A stretch of DNA of 64,000 nt from Niveibacterium microcysteis (GTDB taxonomy: Bacteria > Pseudomonadota > Gammaproteobacteria > Burkholderiales > Rhodocyclaceae), in contig NZ_CP071060.1 in assembly GCF_017161445.1 (NCBI RefSeq), forward strand, positions 3,782,001-3,846,000, given 5' to 3'. Every line of letters begins with the position of its first letter. The first letter of the stretch is position 1. The translations under genes and the position numbers were made by a program. Below are positions 17,669-25,829 of this stretch, one piece after another. The notes beneath the pieces are model-generated. The model ran no database searches. It was not told the origin of the DNA and saw only the letters and a list, made by a program, of their open reading frames with translations.

Positions 17669-18611
17669 GGTTTTGCTCCGCGGCGTCTTTTTCGTAGGCT
17701 GCGACGATGCGCGCCACCAACGGATGGCGCACCACGTCTTCTTTCTGGAAACGGGTCGTGCCAATGCCGCGCACCCCCGTAAGGATCCGGGTCGCCTCCG
17801 AGAGGCCACTCTTGTGGCCGCGCGGCAGGTCGATCTGTGTGATGTCGCCGGTGATCACCGCCTTGGAGCCGATGCCCATGCGGGTCAGGAACATCTTGAT
17901 CTGCTCCGGCGTGGTGTTCTGTGCCTCATCGAGGATGATGAACGCGTGGTTCAGCGTACGCCCGCGCATAAAGGCGAGCGGCGCGATCTCGATGCACTGG
18001 CGCTCGAAGAGCTTCGCCACGCGATCGAAGCCCATCAGGTCGTAGAGCGCGTCGTACAGGGGCCGCAGGTAAGGGTCGACCTTCTGCGCCAGATCGCCGG
18101 GCAAGAAGCCGAGACGCTCGCCCGCCTCCACAGCGGGCCGCGTCAGCACGATGCGCTCGACCTGCTGGCGCTCGAAGGCATCGACTGCGCAAGCGACGGC
18201 AAGATAGGTCTTGCCGGTACCGGCCGGGCCGATGCCAAAGGTGATGTCGTGTTCCTGGATGTTGCGGATGTACTCGGTCTGCCGCGGCGTGCGGCCGTGC
18301 AGGTCGCCCTTCCGGGTTAGCAAACCCGTCGCGGGCTGCATCGCCTGCGAGGTGTTGTTGAGTTCGACCATGCCGAGCTGGATGTCCTCGATGGTCAGCT
18401 CCTCATCGGCCCGCTCGTACAGGAAGTTGATCGCACGCGCAGCAAGCCGCGCCTGGGCGACGTCACCGCGCAAGGCAAAGCGTTCGCCGCGACGGGCAAT
18501 GGCTACGTCGTATGCGGCTTCGATCTGGCGGATGTTCTCGTCGAGCGGCCCGCACAGCTTCGCAAGGCGATCGTTGTCGAGCGGGTTGAGCGAGATCTCG
18601 ATCGGTTTCAT
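17634..18611 (-). CDS. phoH: PhoH-family ATPase (YbeZ-like)
   Basis: Cytoplasmic P-loop NTPase of 325 residues that accompanies YbeY in many bacteria and is thought to act in RNA metabolism. Walker A is [15 protein letters not shown] with Lys134; Walker B is [16 protein letters not shown] (about 230-245). A KH-like N-terminal region (1-95) precedes the ATPase domain. The start overlaps the miaB stop by one base (TGATG) and the 3' end overlaps ybeY by 35 bases. Confidence 0.95.
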   Translation of the reverse strand: MKPIEISLNPLDNDRLAKLCGPLDENIRQIEAAYDVAIARRGERFALRGDVAQARLAARAINFLYERADEELTIEDIQLGMVELNNTSQAMQPATGLLTRKGDLHGRTPRQTEYIRNIQEHDITFGIGPAGTGKTYLAVACAVDAFERQQVERIVLTRPAVEAGERLGFLPGDLAQKVDPYLRPLYDALYDLMGFDRVAKLFERQCIEIAPLAFMRGRTLNHAFIILDEAQNTTPEQIKMFLTRMGIGSKAVITGDITQIDLPRGHKSGLSEATRILTGVRGIGTTRFQKEDVVRHPLVARIVAAYEKDAAEQNHEDHHRPERQG

Positions 18612-19948
18612 CAGCTGGCGATCACCACTTCGCCACGCAGCGAGTGCGGCAGCGCGGAGACGATCTTCACATTGATGAAGTGGCCAATCTGGCGCGGGTT
18701 GCCGGCGAAATTCACGATCCGGTTGTTATCGGTGCGGCCGGCGAGCTCTTCGGCATTCTTGCGCGACGCCCCTTCGACGAGGATGCGCTGCACCGTGCCG
18801 ACCATGCGCTGCGAGTGCTCGGCGTACTGCTCGTCGATGCGCTTCTGCAGCCGTGCCAGCCGCGCGAGCTTGAGCTCCTGCGGCGTGTCGTCCGCCATGT
18901 CGGCCGCCGGCGTACCGGGGCGCGGGCTGTAGACGAAGCTGAAGCTGCCGTCGAAACCGATATCGTCGATCAGCTTCATCGTCGCCTCGAAATCGGCTTC
19001 GGTTTCACCGGGGAAGCCGACGATGAAGTCCGAGGTCAGCGACAAATCCGGCCGCGCCGCGCGCAGCTTGCGCACGATCGACTTGAACTCGAGCACCGAG
19101 TAGCCACGCTTCATTGCGGCGAGCACACGGTCGGAGCCGCTCTGAACCGGCAGGTGCAGTTGCGACACGAGCTTCGGCAGTTTGGCGTAGGCCTCGAACA
19201 CCCGCGGCGTCATCTCGCGGGGATGCGAAGTCGTGTAGCGGATGCGCTCGATGCCCGGCAGATCGTGCACGCATTCGAGCAGGAAGGCGAAGTCGCCCAT
19301 CTCGTCGCTGCCCTTGGTCAGCGGCGCGCGCCAGGCGTTCACGTTCTGACCGAGCAGCGTCACCTCCTTCACGCCTTGCGCGGTGAGGCCGGCGATCTCG
19401 GTGAGGATATCGTCGAGCGGGCGCGACACTTCCTCGCCCCGCGTGTAGGGCACGACGCAGAAGGTGCAGTACTTCGAGCAGCCTTCCATGATCGACACGA
19501 AGGCGCTCGCACCCTCAACGCGCGCCGGCGGCATCGAATCGAACTTCTCGATCTCGGGGAAGCTGATGTCCACCTGGGCGCGACCGCTTTCCTTGCGCTG
19601 CGCGATCAGGTTGGGCAGGCGATGCAAGGTCTGCGGCCCGAACACCACATCCACATACGGTGCGCGCTCGACGATGGCAGCGCCTTCCTGGCTCGCCACG
19701 CAGCCACCAACACCGATGATCAGATTCGGATTCAACTGCTTCAGATGCTTGACCCGGCCGAGGTCGTGGAACACCTTCTCTTGCGCTTTCTCGCGCACCG
19801 AGCAGGTGTTGAAGAGGATCACGTCCGCCTCTTCCGGGTTATCGGTTTTCACCAGCGTTTCGTTGGCGCCCAGCACGTCGGCCATCTTGTCCGAGTCGTA
19901 CTCGTTCATCTGGCAGCCAAACGTACGGATATAAAGCTTCTTGGTCAT
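18611..19948 (-). CDS. miaB: tRNA-2-methylthio-N6-dimethylallyladenosine synthase
   Basis: Radical-SAM methylthiotransferase that adds the 2-methylthio group to i6A37 of tRNAs. The N-terminal UPF0004 domain has cluster ligands Cys12, Cys49 and Cys83. The radical-SAM motif is [10 protein letters not shown] with Cys157, Cys161 and Cys164. A C-terminal TRAM domain occupies about 380-445. The 445-residue length is typical. It heads the phoH-ybeY-corC-lnt unit, and a small secreted protein gene lies 54 bases upstream on the same strand. Confidence 0.98.
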   Translation of the reverse strand: MTKKLYIRTFGCQMNEYDSDKMADVLGANETLVKTDNPEEADVILFNTCSVREKAQEKVFHDLGRVKHLKQLNPNLIIGVGGCVASQEGAAIVERAPYVDVVFGPQTLHRLPNLIAQRKESGRAQVDISFPEIEKFDSMPPARVEGASAFVSIMEGCSKYCTFCVVPYTRGEEVSRPLDDILTEIAGLTAQGVKEVTLLGQNVNAWRAPLTKGSDEMGDFAFLLECVHDLPGIERIRYTTSHPREMTPRVFEAYAKLPKLVSQLHLPVQSGSDRVLAAMKRGYSVLEFKSIVRKLRAARPDLSLTSDFIVGFPGETEADFEATMKLIDDIGFDGSFSFVYSPRPGTPAADMADDTPQELKLARLARLQKRIDEQYAEHSQRMVGTVQRILVEGASRKNAEELAGRTDNNRIVNFAGNPRQIGHFINVKIVSALPHSLRGEVVIAS

Positions 19949-20002
19949 TGCAACACCCTGCGCGCCACCGTCGGGCCGTCCGGCCCGGAACGTGACACGC
20001 GA

Positions 20003-20341
20003 TCAACTCTGGTCAATTTCTTCGGCGGAGAGGATCCACACCCGCCATACCGCGCCTTGGCTGTCGAACTGCACCCGGACACGCAGACGCATGTCGCCAA
20101 CAAGGTTGGCCGGCAGTACGAGCAAGTTACTTTGATCGCGGACCTGCAAGCCCGGCGCCACCGAGAAACTCTGGTTGCGCTCGAACAGCAGCAGCACGCG
20201 CGTCCCGAAGGTCATCGTGCTGCCATCGAAGGCCTTGAGCGTCGTGACCTGGCTGTCGACCGGGAACTGCCGCGGCGCGCCGGCCCAAGCCGAACCCCAG
20301 ACAAACAGCCCCACCATCAAAGCCATCATCGTTCGCAGCAT
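20003..20341 (-). CDS. Small secreted protein of unknown function
   Basis: A 112-residue protein with a clear signal peptide (MLRTMMALMVGLFVWGSAWA, probable cleavage after AWA). The mature part of about 90 residues looks beta-rich and has no cysteine and no motif I recognise. It is on the same strand as miaB and 54 bases upstream, so it may be co-transcribed. Exported, probably periplasmic, is as far as the sequence allows. Confidence 0.7.
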   Translation of the reverse strand: MLRTMMALMVGLFVWGSAWAGAPRQFPVDSQVTTLKAFDGSTMTFGTRVLLLFERNQSFSVAPGLQVRDQSNLLVLPANLVGDMRLRVRVQFDSQGAVWRVWILSAEEIDQS

Positions 20342-20414
20342 CGGATTTCCTTAGGCCCACAAGGGGGCGGCGAATCAAAACAAGGACTTGCGCGGATTAT
20401 AGCCCAAGCAACGC

Positions 20415-20443
20415 TTGACCCAGCTTTTCGACCGCGCTATATT
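20415..20443 (+). promoter_or_regulatory. Sigma-70 promoter of tRNA-Met
   Basis: A -35 box TTGACC (20415-20420), a 17-base spacer and a -10 box TATATT (20438-20443) stand 12 bases before the mature tRNA 5' end. Spacing and sequence fit a strong housekeeping promoter. Confidence 0.8.
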
Positions 20444-20455
20444 TGCGGGCTGCGC

Positions 20456-20532
20456 GGTGATGTAGCTCAGATGGTTAGAGCGATGGATTCATAACCCATA
20501 GGTCGGCGGTTCGACTCCGCCCATCACCACCA
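20456..20532 (+). tRNA. tRNA-Met (CAT), elongator
   Basis: A 77-base cloverleaf with encoded CCA. The acceptor stem GGTGATG pairs with CATCACC, the anticodon CAT is at 20490-20492, and the T-arm contains GGTTCGACTCC. G1 pairs with C72, unlike initiator tRNA, and positions 4-5 are not the C-C pair that marks the lysidine-type tRNA-Ile2, so elongator Met is the best reading. An integrase gene begins 82 bases downstream on the other strand, so this tRNA is probably the attachment site of the island. Confidence 0.95.
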
Positions 20533-20557
20533 ACGAATTCAAGCGATCAGTGCTTAC

Positions 20558-20597
20558 TGTGCCAGCAAAATCCGCCGCCTTGTGCCGATTTTGTGCC
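20558..20597. repeat. Three TGTGCC motifs, possible integrase arm sites
   Basis: TGTGCC occurs at 20558-20563, 20581-20586 and 20592-20597, between the tRNA 3' end and the integrase 3' end. Short direct repeats in this position are often integrase arm-type sites. This is only a suggestion. Confidence 0.3.
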
Positions 20598-20614
20598 AAC
20601 CAAAGCATTGTCTT

Positions 20615-21700
20615 CTAGCGACGGCCCTCTGGGCCGTTTGCTTTTTCTGCCTCGTCCCAGAGCGCATCCAGCATTTCCGCGACCTTCCTCAGCGGCTCCA
20701 GCTCCGCCCACACATAGCGGAACATCGCGTTCGTCCGATCCTCCTGCTGCCATGCTCCAAGTGCCTTGATATGGCGATCGTGTGCGCCCAGCGAACCTAG
20801 CCAGGTCGCAAACGAGCGGCGAAGGTCGTGCATCTTGAAGTCGGTTACACCCGCCTTCTCACAAGCGCGGTAGAACGATGACTCATTGATCTCGCCGATT
20901 CGCCGGCCACGATACGTGAAGACGAAGTCCTCGTGTTTGCCGACCTGCCGGTTCATCGCTGCCCATGCCGTCCGGTTCAGCGGGATCGCCAGATCAATCT
21001 CGGACTTCATCACTGACGCCGGCAGCTGCACAGCTCGGCGCTCCCAATCCACCCAGCGCCACCGCAATTGCAGGATCGCACCGAGCCGGATACCGGTCAT
21101 CACCGCAAACACAATGATGTCCGCGAGGTGATCCGGCGCACAACGCGCAATCCGGCACACATTTGCCGGTGACTCGACCCGGCGCCTTTTGTTGCTCACC
21201 TTGTAGAACTTGAAGCTTGGCACGTGATCGACCCAACCCCACTCCGTCTTGGCCGTGTTCAACACGCGGCGCACGACATCGAGGTAGTGATTCAGGGTGG
21301 CGGGCTTGAGCGGCTTGGGTGGCAACGTCCTGCCCGGCTGGCGGGCCTGTGCGGCAAGCCGATCGGCTGCAAGCTGCGTCATCACGCCCTGCATCTTTTC
21401 GCGAGTGATTTCCGATGCTCGCAAGTTCCCGGCGTACGGCAGCAGTATTGAAAGCCGCACCAGGTCGCTCTGGATCGAACGGTTATCCATCTTCTCGTCC
21501 AGCCAGCGAGCAGCCAGATCGCCCCACAGACGATCCGGCCGCTCGCCGAGCACATCGGCCTTCCAGCATGTGAGCTTGAGCGCAGTCTCATACTGTTCCG
21601 CGGCCTTGCGATCGCTCGTCTGACAGCTCCGCCGTATGCGCTCCCCCGCAGGGGTCGTGAATCGGCACCAGTAAACAGAACCTCGCAGGAAGACGCTCAT
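20615..21700 (-). CDS. Tyrosine recombinase (phage/island integrase)
   Basis: Site-specific integrase of 361 residues. The catalytic set is complete: Arg205 in TGIRLGAIL, Lys232, His291 and Arg294 in HDLRRSFATWLG, Trp317 at the usual second-His position, and nucleophile Tyr329 in FRYVWAE. An N-terminal arm/core-binding region precedes it (about 55-160). The gene points toward tRNA-Met and ends 82 bases from it, the standard geometry for integration into a tRNA 3' end. Its ATG overlaps the upstream excisionase-like gene by 4 bases. The last codons coincide with a plus-strand hairpin that may terminate the tRNA transcript. Confidence 0.93.
   Translation of the reverse strand: MSVFLRGSVYWCRFTTPAGERIRRSCQTSDRKAAEQYETALKLTCWKADVLGERPDRLWGDLAARWLDEKMDNRSIQSDLVRLSILLPYAGNLRASEITREKMQGVMTQLAADRLAAQARQPGRTLPPKPLKPATLNHYLDVVRRVLNTAKTEWGWVDHVPSFKFYKVSNKRRRVESPANVCRIARCAPDHLADIIVFAVMTGIRLGAILQLRWRWVDWERRAVQLPASVMKSEIDLAIPLNRTAWAAMNRQVGKHEDFVFTYRGRRIGEINESSFYRACEKAGVTDFKMHDLRRSFATWLGSLGAHDRHIKALGAWQQEDRTNAMFRYVWAELEPLRKVAEMLDALWDEAEKANGPEGRR
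20621..20646 (+). terminator. Plus-strand terminator lying inside the integrase 3' end
   Basis: ACGGCCC / GGGCCGT (20621-20627 and 20631-20637) with a TCT loop, followed by TTGCTTTTTCT. It is oriented to end plus-strand transcription from tRNA-Met, yet it is embedded in the integrase C-terminal codons on the opposite strand. Confidence 0.6.
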
Positions 21701-22056
21701 AACGCACGCCCGGAAGCGCCGCGAGAGAGCTCGGCCCGACGGCGCATTACGCGCTTCGCTACATCAGAAAATCGGCGCTCGACTTCGGCGTACGAAAGCG
21801 ACCCGCGGTCTTGGTCAGGAGCATCCGAGCCCACCAGCTCTCTGCGTGCGTTCGTGGACGGCCTCGCGCCCTGTAGATGGCGCATCAGCTCGGCGCGCGA
21901 AAATCGCCAACCGCCAATCTTCCAGGCGGGCACGACACCCAATTTGGCTTTGCGCCGCAACGTCTCAGGCGAAACTTTCAGAAGCGCGGCGGCGTCACGC
22001 AGATCCATGCAGTCAGACACCTCTGAATCTCGCCACGGCTGCATCGCGCCATGCAT
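21697..22056 (-). CDS. Helix-turn-helix DNA-binding protein (excisionase/AlpA-like)
   Basis: A 119-residue protein with an N-terminal winged-helix/HTH_17-type domain (about 15-65): MDLRDAAALLKVSPETLRRKAKLG followed by a PAWKIGGWRFSRAEL wing, the layout of excisionases and AlpA-like regulators. The C-terminal half is charged and unassigned. ATG 22056 is preferred over the TTG at 22071 because GGGAG lies eight bases upstream. The stop overlaps the integrase ATG, so the two are probably translated together, and it may direct excision or control integrase expression. Confidence 0.8.
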   Translation of the reverse strand: MHGAMQPWRDSEVSDCMDLRDAAALLKVSPETLRRKAKLGVVPAWKIGGWRFSRAELMRHLQGARPSTNARRELVGSDAPDQDRGSLSYAEVERRFSDVAKRVMRRRAELSRGASGRAL

Positions 22057-22521
22057 TTTATTGTCTCCCAAAGCCCCTCCTTCTAATACATCAAATAGTC
22101 GCTGCCCAAGCGTAACGGTGCGTGAGCTCGGAATTGCCTTTCAGTCACAGCCATTTCGGCGCTGTCTCTGACATAAATCCGTGTCACGCGGCCTCCATGA
22201 TCAGCAAGTAAAACGTCACCCGCCGTGCGTGGCCCGATACTTGGAATTCTGCCGCTGGTGCCTCGCGATCTAAGGGCCGGCAAGGTCATGCGGCTGCGTG
22301 CATTTCATGGTCGCAGCGCTGTGGGGCGGGCCTCATCTCCGCCAAGCCAGCACAGCCCCATGCAGAGCACTTGCCTCTTTAGCGCACCATGACAACTTAG
22401 GTGAAGACGCTTTCGCCGATCTGCTCGTCAGACGCACGCAAATTGGCGATGAGTTCGCGCTTTGCGCACGAGGGCTCGGAAATCCGAGGGCCACTCTCGC
22501 TCCGCGCCCGATGCGCGGCGA
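22057..22521. other. Intergenic island DNA, no convincing gene
   Basis: These 465 bases between the excisionase-like gene and the integrase remnant hold no gene I can support. A minus-strand frame at 22083-22289 encodes 68 residues (ending RLGSDYLMY) but has no ribosome binding site and irregular codon use; it may be a remnant. Base composition is more mixed than in the flanking housekeeping genes. Confidence 0.5.
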
Positions 22522-23443
22522 TCAGAAATCCCAGTCGCCCTCTTCGCCGGAAGTGTCGACGGGCATGACCGCTCGAACCGGCTTGTCGATCAGACTTGCG
22601 AGCTCATCAATGCTCGCCACCGGCGACGCCTTAAGCACCAAGGCATACTTCCTGAGCAGATGCAGCAGGGTCGCGTACGAGCCGGCATACGCGCCGGTGA
22701 TCGATTTCCTTTTGTGGCCAAGCTCACTGCTGACCTGCACTCGTGCTTTGTCGAGGCGCTCAATCTCGTCGAGGTCTTCGACATCAAAAACCGCCCAGCG
22801 GGTGGCGCGCATGGCCTCCAACGCCTGCCGCAGCTCGCCCTCCTGCTCGTATTGCCGCGACTCCAGAACGTCGCCAATGGCGAGAAGATGGCCCATGACT
22901 TTCACCGGCGACTCCATGCCGCCTTCTATCGACAAGATGCGGTCGTGGTAGTACTGGTGACGCAGGCCGTGCAACGTCACACCCAAACCTTTCCTCGTGA
23001 TACCGCAGCTCGCGCAGACACGCCGGAATTTGTCGATCGCCGCCTTCTTCGACAAACCCATGCTGCGCATCACCGCGTCGTCATCCTTGCGGCAGAAGCG
23101 CGACGCATAGGCGATCGCATCAATCTGTCGCTGCGACGAGATCGGTATGAAACGCTCGCGCCCCCCCCTTGCTGCCCCAGCCGCGCTCACGGATCCACAC
23201 CATTTGCATGCCGCGCCGCTCGATCAGCGCAATCCGCGGCCTGAAGCAAACCGCTTCGGCGCGTCGTAAGCCGAGGGTGTGGATCAGCGCGACCAGTGCC
23301 TTGGCCCAAGGCGCTCGCGCCCCCACTTTTTCGATGACCTCTTCGGCATTCACGCCGCAGGCATCCCAAGCCCTGTCGACTGTGGCGACAAGGGAGCGAC
23401 GAGTCTGCGCCCCGGGCGATTCAGAGTGTGTTGGGCCTGCTGC
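22522..23443 (-). pseudogene. Second tyrosine recombinase, 5'-truncated and frameshifted
   Basis: Two adjacent minus-strand frames together encode the catalytic half of another integrase. The first (to about 23168) contains DACGVNAEEVIEKV and the catalytic Arg motif LGLRRAEAVCF. The second (23166 to 22522) continues with GRERFIPI, LHGLRHQYYHDRI, the LGHKRKSIT motif and Tyr in GAYAGSY. They join at a run of eight C on the plus strand (23161-23168); seven would restore one frame. Upstream the frame stops at 23444-23446 with no good start, so the N-terminal domain is missing. A sequencing error could explain the frameshift but not the truncation. Confidence 0.75.
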
Positions 23444-23700
23444 TTACAAGCCGAGGCTGGGTGCACGGCGTCGTGACTGGATTGCTTCTACTGGTGGTCG
23501 CACAGGTCGTCATCGACCACTTTTCGGAGCAAAGGGCCACCCAGTACCTCGCAGCGCTTCCGCGAACTGCGGGAACTGCCCAAGAGGCCTGAGGAGTCGG
23601 CGGCCGCTTCGGATGCGGCTTAAGTTCCGCTTCGGGTCGAGCCCTGCCCTTAACCTGCGATCTTCGTCTGACCGCTTACAGCCTTTAGCCGCAATCGCCC

Positions 23701-23992
23701 CCACGCAGATTGCGCCCACTGCGGTTCGCTGGGCGCATCCGTTCCGCGAGTCTCGTCGTTCGCCCAACGAGCCAGACGCCGACTGGCTCGTTTGCACCTT
23801 TAATTCGGCTGGATATCCGTAACTCCACTCGCATTCATTAATGCATTTGCCATTCCCATCGAAACCCCAAGAATCGCCGCGAACCGCACCAGTACTGGGG
23901 CGCTCTTTGCAACTATTTTGCCCGCAGGGTTTTCGCCGTTTGCACCTTTATTGGCGCGTTTGCACCTTTAGTAGGACGTACCACGCAGATTG
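23701..23992. repeat. Two copies of CCACGCAGATTG
   Basis: An exact 12-base direct repeat at 23701-23712 and 23981-23992, flanking the set of 14-base repeats. It may be a duplication scar or a recombination site remnant. Confidence 0.5.
23789..23970 (+). repeat. Three copies of CGTTTGCACCTTTA
   Basis: The 14-base sequence CGTTTGCACCTTTA is at 23789-23802, 23937-23950 and 23957-23970. The last two start exactly 20 bases apart, close to two helical turns, as in iterons or paired regulator sites. No replication gene is present to support an origin. Confidence 0.7.
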
Positions 23993-23995
23993 GGT

Positions 23996-24024
23996 TTGAC
24001 TCTTCCTGCGAGGCATGCTTAATT
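23996..24024 (+). promoter_or_regulatory. Promoter of the tetR-RND operon
   Basis: TTGACT (23996-24001), 17 bases, then TTAATT (24019-24024). The -35 is good and the -10 weak. It is followed at once by a palindromic operator. Confidence 0.6.
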
Positions 24025-24026
24025 AC

Positions 24027-24040
24027 TGACTGGTTAGTCA
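24027..24040. promoter_or_regulatory. Probable TetR-family operator
   Basis: Inverted repeat TGACT-GGTT-AGTCA just downstream of the -10 box. TGACTGACCAGTCA-like palindromes are common operators of TetR-type regulators of efflux pumps, so autoregulation by the adjacent TetR protein is likely. Confidence 0.65.
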
Positions 24041-24078
24041 TTTTTGCCACGCATGAAGCGCGGCCTTTATCCGAGTCC

Positions 24079-24735
24079 ATGAGCGCTGTTCCCAAGACAT
24101 CCGAGCCGCTGCGACAGCGGCGCAAGCAAGCCCGACCGAGCGAGCTATCCGCTGCGGCGCTGGAGCTCTTTGTTGAAAAGGGCTTCGCCGCCACGCGTCT
24201 GGATGAGATCGCTGCGCGCGCAGGCGTATCCAAGGGCACGCTGTACCTCTACTTCGACAGCAAGGAAGCGCTGTTCACCGCAGTCATCCGCGACGGCATC
24301 CTGCCCTTGATCGAATCGGCCGAGGCGCAGCTCTCCGGCATGCTGGACGATCCGGAAGGCATGCTGCGCGCGATCCTGTTTGCGTGGTGGGACAACGTCG
24401 GCGCCACACCGCTCGGCGGTATCCCGAAACTGATGATCGCCGAGGCGATGAACTTTCCCGATGTCGCGCGCTTTTACCACCAGAACGTGATCGAGCGCGG
24501 CCGGCGGATGGTGGAGGCAGCGATCACCCGCGGCATCGAACGCGGCCTCTTCCGCCCGGTCAATTTGGAGCAGACGGTATCCCTGTTCTTTGTGCCGGCC
24601 ATGCACATCGCAGTTTGGCGACATTCACTTGCGTTCTGCGAGGCTTGCCAGCAGGACCCGCGAGAATTCCTAGAAAACTTCCTGCAGATCTTCTTGCGCG
24701 GCCTTCGCGCCACCGAGAAAGGAACCCCCGAATGA
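24079..24735 (+). CDS. TetR/AcrR-family transcriptional repressor of the RND operon
   Basis: A 218-residue regulator. The N-terminal TetR HTH domain (about 20-65) contains ALELFVEKGFAATRLDEIAARAGVSKGTLYLYF. The C-terminal part is a ligand-binding/dimerisation domain of the AcrR/TetR_C type. It is the first gene of an operon with an RND adaptor and pump, joined by a 4-base ATGA overlap, and it has a palindromic operator over its own promoter. Derepression of the pump by a bound drug or metabolite is the expected mechanism; the ligand is unknown. Confidence 0.93.
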   Translation: MSAVPKTSEPLRQRRKQARPSELSAAALELFVEKGFAATRLDEIAARAGVSKGTLYLYFDSKEALFTAVIRDGILPLIESAEAQLSGMLDDPEGMLRAILFAWWDNVGATPLGGIPKLMIAEAMNFPDVARFYHQNVIERGRRMVEAAITRGIERGLFRPVNLEQTVSLFFVPAMHIAVWRHSLAFCEACQQDPREFLENFLQIFLRGLRATEKGTPE

Positions 24736-25829
24736 GAGAGAGTTTTGTTGGGGCGCTCACGGGCGTCCTCGGACTGACGCTGGCCGCCTGCTCCCACGAG
24801 GCGCCTCCGCAGCCTGCCCCGCGCGCCGCGGTTGTGCGCACGGTGGGCCTCGGTGATACGGCGCAGCTGGCTGTCTATGCCGGCGAAGTGCGCGCACGCC
24901 ATGAGATCGACCTCGCATTCCGCGTTGGGGGCAAGGTGCTCGAACGCAATGTCACCCTCGGTAGCCGCGTGAAGAAGGGCGACTTGCTCGCCCGCATCGA
25001 CCCGCAGGATGTGGAATTGAACGCCGAGGCCGCCAAGGCGCAGGTCGTCGCCGCCTCCGCAGACCTGGCGCTGGCGAAGGCGGAGTTCGATCGCAGCAAG
25101 GCGCTCAGCGATCAGCACTTCATCAGTGGCTCGGTACTCGACCAGAAGCGAGCCGCCCTGCTCGCGGCGCAAGCACGCCTGCAACAGGCCCGCGCCCAAG
25201 CGGACGTGGCCAGCAACCAATCGGGCTATTCGCGCCTCGTGGCGGATCGTGACGGTGCGATCACGGCAACGCCGGTCGAAGCCGGCCAGGTCGTCGCCGC
25301 CGGGCAAACGGTGCTGCGCATCGCCGCATCGAACGAGCGTGAAGTGTTGATCTACGTACCGGAACAACGCATCGCCGGCATCAAGACCGGCACGCCGGTT
25401 GGCGTACGCCCTTGGGCGGCCCAGGATCAGGTGTTCGAGGGCGCCGTGCGGGAAGTGGCTGCCGCCGCCGACACGACAACCCGAACCTACGCGGTTCGCA
25501 TCTCGGTGCCGCGTGCGGACGACAAGCTCGCGCTTGGCGCCACCGCCGCGGTGGCGTTCCCGACACAGCAGAAGTCGAGCATCGTGCTGCCCCACGGCGC
25601 GCTGATCCAGAAGTCCGGCGCCCCCAGCGTCTGGGTGGTGAGTGCCGACGGCACCCTGCAACCGCGCAGCGTGAAGGTCGGCGCCTGGCGGGAAGACGGC
25701 GCCCTGATCGAGAGCGGCCTCGCGAATGGCGACCGCGTCGTGGTTGTCGGCGCCCATCGCCTGGCGGCCGGCGACAAGGTCAAGCCGGTGCCCGACAACA
25801 CGCCCGTTGCCCTGGATAGCCAGCGATGA
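24732..25829 (+). CDS. RND efflux periplasmic adaptor (membrane fusion lipoprotein)
   Basis: A 365-residue HlyD/AcrA-type adaptor linking the inner-membrane pump to an outer-membrane channel. The signal peptide has a lipobox LAAC (cysteine at about residue 20), so it should be a lipoprotein. Lipoyl-like half-motifs (HEIDLAFRVGGKVLERNV, GAITATPVEAGQVVAAGQ) flank a coiled-coil hairpin (about 95-155), followed by beta-barrel and membrane-proximal domains. The start overlaps the tetR stop (ATGA), and the 3' end overlaps the pump gene by 4 bases. Confidence 0.94.
   Translation: MRESFVGALTGVLGLTLAACSHEAPPQPAPRAAVVRTVGLGDTAQLAVYAGEVRARHEIDLAFRVGGKVLERNVTLGSRVKKGDLLARIDPQDVELNAEAAKAQVVAASADLALAKAEFDRSKALSDQHFISGSVLDQKRAALLAAQARLQQARAQADVASNQSGYSRLVADRDGAITATPVEAGQVVAAGQTVLRIAASNEREVLIYVPEQRIAGIKTGTPVGVRPWAAQDQVFEGAVREVAAAADTTTRTYAVRISVPRADDKLALGATAAVAFPTQQKSSIVLPHGALIQKSGAPSVWVVSADGTLQPRSVKVGAWREDGALIESGLANGDRVVVVGAHRLAAGDKVKPVPDNTPVALDSQR

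Larger units (their letters stand above)
23444..23995. other. Repeat-bearing intergenic region
   Basis: About 550 bases before the tetR promoter, with no credible gene on either strand. The right part is AT-richer than the surroundings. It contains three copies of a 14-base repeat and two copies of a 12-base repeat, listed separately. It probably marks the edge of the island. Confidence 0.5.

Noticed and set aside
22083..22289. A 68-residue minus-strand ORF next to the excisionase-like gene
   Set aside because: No ribosome binding site, no recognisable domain, mixed codon use; noted only as a possible remnant.
23166..23822. A plus-strand frame across the island's right edge
   Set aside because: It is antisense to the integrase remnant and then runs through the repeats; no start signal and low-complexity Arg/Ser/Pro composition.
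23789..23970. A replication origin with iterons
   Set aside because: Only three repeats and no replication initiator gene nearby.
20533..24078. A second attachment site duplicating the tRNA-Met 3' end
   Set aside because: No copy of the T-arm/acceptor sequence was seen in this stretch. It may lie outside or have decayed.
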